Below, piece by piece: positions 1 through 6,590 of a DNA stretch of 12,453 nt. The notes under the pieces were generated by a model. The model did not search any database and had not been told where the DNA came from. It was given only the letters and a program-made list of their open reading frames with translations. This DNA is from Holophagaceae bacterium UBA1801 (GTDB lineage: Bacteria; Acidobacteriota; Holophagae; Holophagales; Holophagaceae). The translations under genes were made by a program, and so were the position numbers. Location of the stretch: NCBI GenBank assembly GCA_002319925.1, contig DCFP01000126.1, positions 13,415 to 25,867 of the forward strand. Reading direction: 5' to 3'. How positions within the stretch are numbered: position 1 is the first letter of the stretch; each line of letters begins with the position of its first letter.

Positions 1-1227
1 TTCCCGGATACGGCTCGCCGGTTGGGTTTCATCCTGCTCTGTGCCTACGCGCTCCATTTTCCGGGCTTCACCCTTGCCGAGTGGACCGTGCTGGCCACGC
101 CCCAGAAGCTGCTGGAGATGTTCAAGATCGATGTCCTTCAGTGCATTGTCTTTTCCTTGCTGCTCCTGCACGGGCTTGCCCGCAGCATCCGGAACCTCCG
201 GGCCTTCTCATTTGTAGCCCTTGGGCTGACCATCTGGATCTCCCTCATCTCGCCCTATCTCTGGGCCGATGGCGTTGGAAATGGACTTTGGATGCCCGTT
301 CGCGGCCTCCTGAATGGCAACTTGGATCGAGGGGTGCAGTCGCTGTTCCCTTTGTTTCCCTGGTTCGCCTTTCCCGCTTTTGGCGCATTCCTAGGCGGCC
401 TTTACCATTGGGCCCGGATGGAGATGGTGGCTGATGGCCAGGGCAGGGCGAGCGAGCTGAAATGGCTGCTCGGTCTGGGGATCATGGGCTTGTCCTTCAT
501 CCTCCTGGGCCATCACTTCAAGGAGACGTGGTTGTGGGGCGGCACGTGGCTCCAGGAAGGAACTGTATGGCGCTTGCACAGCACGTGGGGCGCATGGACT
601 TGGAACGAATTGCAAACGATCCACAACACGACCTTGCCCAGCGTGGTCGAGCGCATCGGCTGGATCTCCCTGGCCGGCGCGGCCATGGGTCTGGTTGAGC
701 TATTCCGTCCTCATTGGACAGGCGTGAACCCGATCAACGACGCCAGCCGGGAATCGCTTCTCCTCTACATGCTGCATCTAAATCTGATTTTCGGTGTGCT
801 GTTGACCCCGAGGTTGCTGGCCTTCACGGGTTGGGATTGGAACACCCTCGGCTGGACCGGCACCCTGATTCTGACGGCGCTGGTCATTGCACTAACCCTG
901 ATGGTGGGCATCTGGTGGCAGCGCGTGAGAAGAACGACCCAGCTCATGCATCGAATCCAGCACTGGGCCTTAGCAGCCTTGGCGGTCTGGTTCGTGGCCG
1001 GTGGCTGGTGGACGTTCCGCTATTACTTGCAGAGTCCGGAATTAGCCCGCGAGGCCTACCCCTTCTTGAACGCTGCGCGCATCCGCAAGGGACTTTCGCC
1101 CACGCCGGATGGGCTTACCCGGGATCCCGCGGAGTACTTCCGCGAAGCCGAGCGAAAACAGCTCAAGCTCACTCCCGAGGCTCACCAGAAGATCTACGAG
1201 CAGATCCTCCGGCGATCGGTGCCATAG
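1..1227 (+). CDS. Membrane acyltransferase, DUF1624/HGSNAT-like (5' partial)
   Basis: The reading frame is open from base 1 (F-P-D-T-A-R-R-L-G-F), so the true start lies upstream; the TTG at 22 is only the first possible start in view. About nine hydrophobic segments follow, including GFILLCAYALHF, LQCIVFSLLLLHGLA, LFPLFPWFAFPAFGAFLGG, LLLYMLHLNLIFGVLL and a last one around WALAALAVWFVAGGWW. The FPLFPWFAFPAFG and LLLYMLHL motifs resemble the DUF1624 (heparan-alpha-glucosaminide N-acetyltransferase catalytic) family, multi-pass proteins that transfer acyl groups to sugars across the inner membrane. The N-terminal part, where this family usually carries its conserved Asp/Arg/His residues, is outside the window. 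A soluble tail of about 60 residues follows the last helix. The TAG stop (1225-1227) uses the first two bases of the inverted-repeat element at 1226, so the C-terminus may have been altered by its insertion. A related acyltransferase family such as DUF418/OpgC is possible. Confidence 0.7.
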   Translation, partial: FPDTARRLGFILLCAYALHFPGFTLAEWTVLATPQKLLEMFKIDVLQCIVFSLLLLHGLARSIRNLRAFSFVALGLTIWISLISPYLWADGVGNGLWMPVRGLLNGNLDRGVQSLFPLFPWFAFPAFGAFLGGLYHWARMEMVADGQGRASELKWLLGLGIMGLSFILLGHHFKETWLWGGTWLQEGTVWRLHSTWGAWTWNELQTIHNTTLPSVVERIGWISLAGAAMGLVELFRPHWTGVNPINDASRESLLLYMLHLNLIFGVLLTPRLLAFTGWDWNTLGWTGTLILTALVIALTLMVGIWWQRVRRTTQLMHRIQHWALAALAVWFVAGGWWTFRYYLQSPELAREAYPFLNAARIRKGLSPTPDGLTRDPAEYFREAERKQLKLTPEAHQKIYEQILRRSVP

Positions 1228-1494
1228 AGGGCGTCTGCTAAATCGCACGTGCCGCGCTGAGAGCGCCGGGCAAGCAGATCATGGAAGGCGAGGAAGAGGG
1301 TAGCGGGACTACCATCGACGAGCCTGACGCAGAGATGCGCAGCCCGCCGATTCAGCCCAGAGGGACGTGCCAAGGCTGGCGCACAGCTGTGTCAGAGCCT
1401 TTGGATGATGTACACGCATCATCCTGCAGGCTCTTCCTTGCTGTGCATCCTGCCTTGGCTCGTCGCGGCTCGCGGGATTTAGCAGACGCCCTCT
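1226..1494. mobile_element. MITE-like non-coding element with 19-bp terminal inverted repeats
   Basis: A 19-bp sequence, AGAGGGCGTCTGCTAAATC (1226-1244), recurs as its exact reverse complement at 1476-1494. Similarity continues inward imperfectly (about 12 of the next 17 bases, sharing GCCGCG). The enclosed ~230 bp holds no convincing gene: the frames there are short, lack Shine-Dalgarno sites and run on into neighbouring genes. It does hold internal symmetry: CACAGCTGTG (1382-1391), a hairpin at 1394-1434, and GGTAG/CTACC at 1299-1313. Size, perfect terminal repeats and lack of coding fit a miniature inverted-repeat transposable element or the remnant of one. No target-site duplication is evident next to the outermost bases, and no transposase is nearby, so it could instead be a chromosomal intergenic repeat or a structured RNA. 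This is inference from structure alone. Confidence 0.5.
1394..1434 (+). repeat. Strong hairpin inside the inverted-repeat element
   Basis: GGATGATG (1403-1410) and CATCATCC (1417-1424) form a perfect 8-bp stem with a 6-base loop TACACG. Outside it AGAGCC (1394-1399) pairs with GGCTCT (1429-1434) across a small internal loop. A weak T-rich stretch (CTCTTCCTTG) follows, which is not a classical terminator U-tract. It could end read-through from the acyltransferase gene or be a folded part of the mobile repeat. Confidence 0.45.
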
Positions 1495-1508
1495 GCGCGC
1501 CTGCTAAA
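1478..1508. repeat. Inverted repeat across element edge, before the CorC-like gene
   Basis: TTTAGCAGACGC (1478-1489) and GCGCCTGCTAAA (1497-1508) are complementary at 11 of 12 positions around a 7-base loop. The left arm belongs to the right terminal repeat of the element and the right arm lies outside it. This makes three copies of CTGCTAAA in the region (1235-1242, reverse at 1478-1485, direct at 1501-1508). The last copy reads TGCTAAACT, resembling an extended -10 hexamer (TGN-TAAACT) whose expected transcription start would fall near the GTG at 1517. Confidence 0.35.
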
Positions 1509-1516
1509 CTCGAAGG

Positions 1517-2767
1517 GTGGTTGATCCCGACCTGCATCCTTTCCACCCCTGGCTCGCAGCCGGATTCGTGGCGGTACTCGTATACCGGGCCGCGATGGCA
1601 TCGCTCTTGGAGGCTTTCCACGCGCTGCCATCCATTCAGCGCCGCCGCCTCCTCGAAGAGGAAGCGATCAAGGATCCCCTGCTGGTCCGGTTGCTTGAAC
1701 AGCCGCACGCCATGGGACTCGGCATCACCCTGCTGAACCAGGTGCTGCTCGTGATCCTGGTCATTCCGCTCTGGCCCATGCAGAGTTCGGTGCCGGGCGG
1801 GTTCTGGACCCTGATCGTGCTCACGCTGATCTACGTCTGGGTGATGGACCTGGCGCTTCCGACGCTCCTGACGGCCGGCAAGCCATCGCGGTGGATCGTC
1901 TGGCTATTCCCCCTCTACGCGCCCATCCACAGGCTGCTGGCGCCCCTGGTGGCTCCCCTAGCGAAATATGTCGAGAAGCGAATGGAATCCCAGGACAAGA
2001 TCCGGGAAGCGGAGGTCGAAGGTCCATCCGATGACGCTGTCACTGCGCTGATCGAGGAGGGTGAGGCGGAAGGCATTCTGGCGGAGGAGGACCGGGAGCT
2101 GATCCGCAACGTCGTCGGCTTCGGCGACACCGTGGTGCGCGAGGTCATGACGCCCCGTACGAGCATTCAGGGCATTCCTTCCACGGCGAGCCTGGACGAA
2201 GCCTGGGCAGCTTTCCGCTCCAGCCGCCATTCGCGCATGCCAGTGTACGGCGGAACCATCGACCACATCCTCGGCGTCCTGCTCCTCAAGGACCTCATGC
2301 AGCAGCTGCCCGGCGAATCCTTCGATATCCTCAAGCTCGTCAAGCAGCCCCTCTTCGTGCCCGAGAGCAAACATACCCTCGATCTCCTCCGGGAGCTGCA
2401 AAGGGCGCGCACGCAGCTCGCCATCGCGGTGGACGAGTTCGGCAGCGTCTCAGGCATCGTGACCTTGGAAGACATGCTCGAGGAAGTGTTCGGTGAGATC
2501 CAGGAGGAGCACGAGTCCGACGAGGACATCCACGCCCTTGCAGATGGAGAGTACCTCGTCTCGGGCATCGTGCACGTGGAGGACCTCGAAGAGCGTCTGG
2601 GCGTCACCTGGGAACGCAACGGGTTCGACACCGTCGCGGGTCTGCTCATGGCCCGCCTGGGCAGGATCCCGGTGCTCAACGAAAGCGTGGAAATCGACGG
2701 CGTGAACATGACCGTGCTGAAGATGGACGGAGCCCGGGTCCTGCGCGTCCTGGTGAAACCGGCCTAG
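1517..2767 (+). CDS. CorC/HlyC-family membrane protein with CBS pair
   Basis: A 416-residue protein in the order expected for the HlyC/CorC (CNNM-related) family. An N-terminal membrane part has helices at about 12-33, 68-87, 96-118 and a hydrophobic stretch near 126-148. An acidic linker follows (160-195), then two CBS motifs: VREVMTPR near 207-214 with the first repeat to about 262, and AIAVDEFGSVSGIVTLEDM (302-320) closing the second. The C-terminal CorC_HlyC domain spans about 335-414 (DGEYLVSGIVHVEDL, GFDTVAGLLM). The family is implicated in Mg2+/Co2+ efflux or ion homeostasis, with CBS domains binding adenine nucleotides; the substrate here is not readable. The GTG start at 1517 is the first start after an in-frame TAA (1505-1507) and is needed to include the first helix. 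It has no properly spaced Shine-Dalgarno, so leaderless translation is possible. The N-terminal domain is more divergent than the CBS part. The gene ends by overlapping the opposite-strand gene's stop. Confidence 0.87.
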   Translation: MVDPDLHPFHPWLAAGFVAVLVYRAAMASLLEAFHALPSIQRRRLLEEEAIKDPLLVRLLEQPHAMGLGITLLNQVLLVILVIPLWPMQSSVPGGFWTLIVLTLIYVWVMDLALPTLLTAGKPSRWIVWLFPLYAPIHRLLAPLVAPLAKYVEKRMESQDKIREAEVEGPSDDAVTALIEEGEAEGILAEEDRELIRNVVGFGDTVVREVMTPRTSIQGIPSTASLDEAWAAFRSSRHSRMPVYGGTIDHILGVLLLKDLMQQLPGESFDILKLVKQPLFVPESKHTLDLLRELQRARTQLAIAVDEFGSVSGIVTLEDMLEEVFGEIQEEHESDEDIHALADGEYLVSGIVHVEDLEERLGVTWERNGFDTVAGLLMARLGRIPVLNESVEIDGVNMTVLKMDGARVLRVLVKPA

Positions 2768-3918
2768 CCGCTCTTCTGCATCGGCAGTTCCAGGAAGAAC
2801 GTGGCTCCCTTGCCTTGTTCACTTTCCAGCCAGACACGGCCGCCGTGCAGCTCCGCCATCTGTTTCACGATGGAGAGGCCGATGCCGATGGAGACTTCAC
2901 CTCCGGTGGGCACAGCGGAAAGTCGCTGGTAGGGCCCGAAGACGGATTGTTTGTCCTCCTCGGTGAAGCCCGGGCCGTGATCCCTCACGGTGATCAAGGC
3001 CATGGGCTCGAGTTCGGCGGAGGTCGTCAGGCTGATCTGAACGCCGCGATCCAGGGGGGAGAACTTGATGGCATTGTTGACGAGATTGTCCAGGATCTCC
3101 TTGATCCGCATTTCATCGGCATCGACCATCACCATGTGTTCCGGAAGGAATCCCTGGAGGTCGATCCGCTTGGAGGCAGCGTAGATGCGGTTCTCATCCA
3201 GGACGAACCGCACCATGGCCGTTAGGTCAACGATCCTGCGGCGGAGCGCGAAGTGCTCGGACTCATAGACGGCGGAATCCATGAGCCCCTGGACGATGCC
3301 CAGCATCCGGTGGATGGAATCCCGGATGCGCCTCGCCACGAGTTTCTGCTCGGCGAGGGTGACGGCGGCCTCATCCATCTGGAGCAGCTTGTCAACCAGA
3401 AGCAGCACCGTGGACATGGGGTTCTTCAGATCATGGGCGGCCACGGCCAGGAAGCGGCTCTTGAGCTGGTTGAGCCGGCGATGCTCCAGGTTGCTGGCTT
3501 CCAGCTGGATGAGGTGTTCCCGCTCCCGGTCCTGTAGATGCTTGCGCCTGAGGCAGGAGGATAAACGCGCCCTCAGCAGCGCCCGGTCGATGGGCTTCTG
3601 CAGGAAGTCGTCTGCGCCGAGGGCGATGCAGTCCAGGACCGCTTTGGACTCGTTGAACGCGGACAGCATGATCACGGGAATATCGGCGGTGTCCCTGTTC
3701 TCCTTCAATGCGGCCAGGGCGCCAAGGCCATCCAGCCTCGGCATCATGACGTCCAGCAGGATGGTGTCGTACCTGCCGTTCTTGACTTTTTCGAGGGCAT
3801 CGATGCCGTCCACGGCTTCGTTCGTTGTCAGGCCTTCCTTCTGCAGCAGACGCACGAGGACGTTCCGGTTGTTGTCCAGATCGTCAACAACGAGAACGTG
3901 TCCCGTGAGCTCAGTCAC
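2764..3918 (-). CDS. Receiver-histidine kinase fusion
   Basis: A soluble 384-residue protein with an N-terminal receiver domain (about 5-122: acidic DD at 12-13, phospho-acceptor D56 in LLDVMMP, K108 in LQKP). A short coiled linker (125-155) leads to a HisKA domain with H162 in AVAAHDLKNP and a HATPase domain: N-box around E274-N282, G1 DHGPGF from 313, G2 GIGLSIV at 345-351. There is no membrane segment and no DNA-binding domain. In this architecture the receiver gates or is gated by the kinase, so it can receive phosphoryl groups from another kinase and pass the signal on. It starts with GTG at 3918-3916, overlapping the upstream receiver gene's stop in GTGA, which indicates translational coupling. 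It is the last gene of a three-gene operon. The partner to which H162 donates is not identifiable in the window; the single-domain receiver next door is the obvious candidate. Confidence 0.93.
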   Translation of the reverse strand: MTELTGHVLVVDDLDNNRNVLVRLLQKEGLTTNEAVDGIDALEKVKNGRYDTILLDVMMPRLDGLGALAALKENRDTADIPVIMLSAFNESKAVLDCIALGADDFLQKPIDRALLRARLSSCLRRKHLQDREREHLIQLEASNLEHRRLNQLKSRFLAVAAHDLKNPMSTVLLLVDKLLQMDEAAVTLAEQKLVARRIRDSIHRMLGIVQGLMDSAVYESEHFALRRRIVDLTAMVRFVLDENRIYAASKRIDLQGFLPEHMVMVDADEMRIKEILDNLVNNAIKFSPLDRGVQISLTTSAELEPMALITVRDHGPGFTEEDKQSVFGPYQRLSAVPTGGEVSIGIGLSIVKQMAELHGGRVWLESEQGKGATFFLELPMQKSG

Positions 3919-4289
3919 GATTTGGTCCCTCCCAGATATGATTCGATCTTTGCGAGCAGCCGAGGGAATTCGACGGGTTTGGTTTCGAAATCCGTGCAGC
4001 CCGCCTCGAAAGCCTTCTCCCGGTCGCTGGTCATGGCGTGGGCCGTGAGGGCGATGATCGGTATGTCCCGGCCGGGTTCCGTATTGCGCAAGCGCCGGGT
4101 GGCTTCGTACCCATCGATCTTGGGCAGGCTGATGTCCATGAGGACGAGGTCTGGTTTCTCGGCCAGGGCCTGGTCGATGGCCGCCTCGCCATCCTCGGCG
4201 AAGACAACCTGGAAGCCACGCCTGCTCAGGAGCCGGAACATCACATCCCGGTTCATCTCGTTGTCCTCGACCAAGAGAATCTTTGCCAT
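3915..4289 (-). CDS. Single-domain response regulator (receiver only)
   Basis: A 124-residue CheY/DivK-type receiver: acidic pocket E8-D9, phospho-acceptor D52 in VLMDISLPKIDG, the T of the ALTAHAM switch segment, and the conserved K in ETKPVEF. Nothing follows the receiver fold, so output must come through protein contacts or phosphotransfer. I chose the ATG at 4289-4287 because it is preceded by a good AAGGA/GGAAGA site (about 4293-4302) and gives a canonical MAKILLVEDN start; an upstream in-frame ATG at 4310 has no such site. The start lies one base past the TGA of the upstream hybrid kinase, and the end overlaps the downstream kinase by four bases, so all three genes are probably translated as a coupled set. 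It is likely a phosphorelay shuttle between the two kinases. Confidence 0.92.
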   Translation of the reverse strand: MAKILLVEDNEMNRDVMFRLLSRRGFQVVFAEDGEAAIDQALAEKPDLVLMDISLPKIDGYEATRRLRNTEPGRDIPIIALTAHAMTSDREKAFEAGCTDFETKPVEFPRLLAKIESYLGGTKS

Positions 4290-4290
4290 C

Positions 4291-6486
4291 TCAGTCTTCC
4301 TTTTGAGCATCGTTGCATGCTTCAGACAAACGGGCAGCGTAAGTATGGACGGCGTTAACCAATTCCTCCTTCGAGCAGGCCCCTTTCCGGAAGACCTGGT
4401 GCACCTGGGGTTTGCGCAGGCGGGCGAGATCTTCCTGAGTCAGGTCCTTGGCCGTGAGCACGACCACGGGGATGTCGCGCCACGCCTTCCGGCTTTGCAT
4501 CTCGGCGATCAACTGGAAGCCGTCCATGCCAGGCATCATGAGGTCCAGCAGCACGAGGCTTGGAATGGATTCCTCCATGCTCCGCAGTCCCTCCAGGCCA
4601 TCATGGACGCATCGGGTGGCTAGCCCTTCCTTTTCCAAGATGCGTCTCAAGCCTTCCATGGTGGTTGCGTCGTCCTCGATGATCAGGATAGGGGATGAGC
4701 CGCGGTTTGGCAGCAGGCGCGAAAGCACTGCAATCAGTTGGTCCCTGGAGACTGGCTTCTGGAGATACTCTGCGGCACCCTTGGTGAAACCGCGCGCCTT
4801 GTCCTCGATGATGGTGAGGAGAACCACGGGGATGGTGGTGAGTTCGGGATCCTCCTTCAGCATGGCGAGCACCTGCCAGCCGTCGATTCCGGGCATGGCG
4901 ATATCCAGGGTGATGGCGTCGGGGCGGATCGACTTCGCGAGCCGGAGGCCCTCCTCTCCGTCCGCCGCGGCCACTGCCCAGAACCCCTCCTTGGACAGCA
5001 TGCGGGAAATCGCATCCCGCAGATCTGGATCGTCGTCGATGATCAGGACCTTGCCCCGGTGCGACGGCCGGCTTTGCTCGACGGGTTCGGTGGCTGAATC
5101 CGTCGCCGTCGAGCCGTCCTTGGGAAGCCGGACCGAGAAGGTCGATCCTTTCCCTTCCTCGCTTTCCACATGGATTGTGCCGCCGAGCAGCTGCACGAAT
5201 TTGTAGCAGAGTGCGAGCCCTGATCCGGTCCCTCCGTAGCGGCGGGTCATGGACTCGTCCCCTTGCGTGAACTCCGCAAAGCTCCGTTCCACCTGCTCCG
5301 GGCTCATGCCGATCCCCGTATCCGAGATCCTGAAGACGATGAACCCGTCGATCTCCGGATCCGGAAACACATCGAACGTGATGGTGCCGCCCTGGGTGAA
5401 CTTGGAGGCATTGTCCAGCAGGTTGTACAGGATCTGCCGCAGCTTCTTGATGTCCGTGTGGATCGTCCGCACGAGGGGGTCGTGATGGAGCGCGAGTTGG
5501 TTGCGATTCTTGTTCACCAGCGGGTCGATCATGGCCCGCAGCTCCGCGATCAACGGAGCGATCTCGCAGGTCTCGCGGATGATGGTCGCGCGCCCAGCCT
5601 CGAGTTTGGAGAGGTCGAGGATGTTGTCCACCAGGTTCAGGAGATGTTTCCCGGCGCCCTGGATCTTGTCGAGATCGCCCACCAGCTCGCCCATGCCCTT
5701 CTCCCGCAGCTCGTCTGACAGGAGTTCGCTGTAAAGGAGGATGGCGTTGAGCGGGGTGCGCAGCTCGTGGCTCATGTTGGCCAGGAAAAGCTTCTTGGCC
5801 TGGTTGGCCTCCGCCGAATGCCTGGCCAGAACCGACTGGGTTTTCGCCTGCAGCATTTCCTCGGACCGCTGTCTGGCCCGCTCCTCCATCTGATCCTGGA
5901 ACTTCCTCAACTGGAGATCCTGGGCGTGGCGCTGCTCAAGCAGGCCGTTGATGGTATTCGCCAGATCTTCGAGTTCTCCCTCCGGCAGGACCTTGATCTG
6001 GGCCGCAAAATCCTCAGCATGGAGAAGTTTTCCTGCCGATTCCGACAGTTCCTTGAGGGGTTTGGTGATCCGTTTATAGGAACCGAAGGAGTTCATCATT
6101 ACAAAGACGACAGCCAGGAAGGCGATTCCTCCCAGGAGCACGATGATGAGCGGCCAGCCGGGCTGGGGATTTTCATTGATGCCCGAGCTGAGGAACAGTC
6201 CGAAAGCGAGATCGGGGCTGGAGAGGGGATGGATCTGGGACGGGACTTGCCCGGGTAAATTCATTCCTGCCACCGGCGCCAGGACGGAAATCGCTCCGCG
6301 ACCGAATGAAAGGATGGGTGTCCTTCCGAGCGCGTCCGCAAGCATGGCCAGCCTTACCGCCGCACCCGCCGTGAAGTTCCAGGCCTGTGCCAGGCACCAA
6401 CCTGAAGTAATCTTGAGAACAGCACCTGTCATGACCGCGATCAGAACGGTCGTTCGTGGCCAGATGGATGCTTCGAGTCGCCTCAT
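4291..6486 (-). CDS. Membrane hybrid histidine kinase with two C-terminal receivers
   Basis: The 731-residue protein has a first membrane helix (about 12-35), a small extracytoplasmic segment (about 36-110) without a recognised sensor fold, and a second helix (about 112-132). A HAMP-like linker (about 135-190, KPLKELSESAGKL) and coiled coil (190-230) follow. The HisKA domain has H240 in NMSHELRTPLNAIL. The HATPase domain has its N-box from Y354 to N359, G1 DTGIGM at 389 and G2 GGTGSG at 418-423. Two receivers follow: D528 (LDIAMP) with K577, and D648 (LDLMMP) with K701, where the usual following Pro is Gly (FRKGA). The protein would sense an envelope signal and pass phosphate internally and to the partner receiver and kinase downstream. 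No Hpt or DNA-binding domain is present. The ATG at 6486 has a weak Shine-Dalgarno; the frame is open 51 bases further upstream without a normal start codon. It is first gene of the operon and divergent from the glycoside hydrolase gene. Confidence 0.92.
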   Translation of the reverse strand: MRRLEASIWPRTTVLIAVMTGAVLKITSGWCLAQAWNFTAGAAVRLAMLADALGRTPILSFGRGAISVLAPVAGMNLPGQVPSQIHPLSSPDLAFGLFLSSGINENPQPGWPLIIVLLGGIAFLAVVFVMMNSFGSYKRITKPLKELSESAGKLLHAEDFAAQIKVLPEGELEDLANTINGLLEQRHAQDLQLRKFQDQMEERARQRSEEMLQAKTQSVLARHSAEANQAKKLFLANMSHELRTPLNAILLYSELLSDELREKGMGELVGDLDKIQGAGKHLLNLVDNILDLSKLEAGRATIIRETCEIAPLIAELRAMIDPLVNKNRNQLALHHDPLVRTIHTDIKKLRQILYNLLDNASKFTQGGTITFDVFPDPEIDGFIVFRISDTGIGMSPEQVERSFAEFTQGDESMTRRYGGTGSGLALCYKFVQLLGGTIHVESEEGKGSTFSVRLPKDGSTATDSATEPVEQSRPSHRGKVLIIDDDPDLRDAISRMLSKEGFWAVAAADGEEGLRLAKSIRPDAITLDIAMPGIDGWQVLAMLKEDPELTTIPVVLLTIIEDKARGFTKGAAEYLQKPVSRDQLIAVLSRLLPNRGSSPILIIEDDATTMEGLRRILEKEGLATRCVHDGLEGLRSMEESIPSLVLLDLMMPGMDGFQLIAEMQSRKAWRDIPVVVLTAKDLTQEDLARLRKPQVHQVFRKGACSKEELVNAVHTYAARLSEACNDAQKED

Positions 6487-6590
6487 GGGCCAGATGGATT
6501 CCAGAATTCCTATCGGCTGCCTGGCTCCCGAGGTGAATTACTCGATGGTTTCGTATGGGAGCCGAGTGCGGTGGAATGGCTGGGGTTTGA
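6487..6590. promoter_or_regulatory. Divergent intergenic region, kinase operon / hydrolase
   Basis: This 104-bp spacer separates two genes read outward, so it must hold the promoter of the kinase operon and probably that of the hydrolase. I could not pick -10/-35 pairs with confidence. A 12-bp direct repeat, GGCCAGATGGAT, occurs at 6488-6499 and again at 6458-6469 inside the kinase gene, exactly 30 bp apart and straddling the kinase start codon. It could be a regulator site or a small tandem duplication. Confidence 0.4.

Noticed and set aside
1281..1736. Plus-strand 151-codon frame starting inside the inverted-repeat element
   Set aside because: Crosses the element edge into the out-of-frame start of the CorC-like gene, has no ribosome site and no domain; not a credible transposase or cargo gene.
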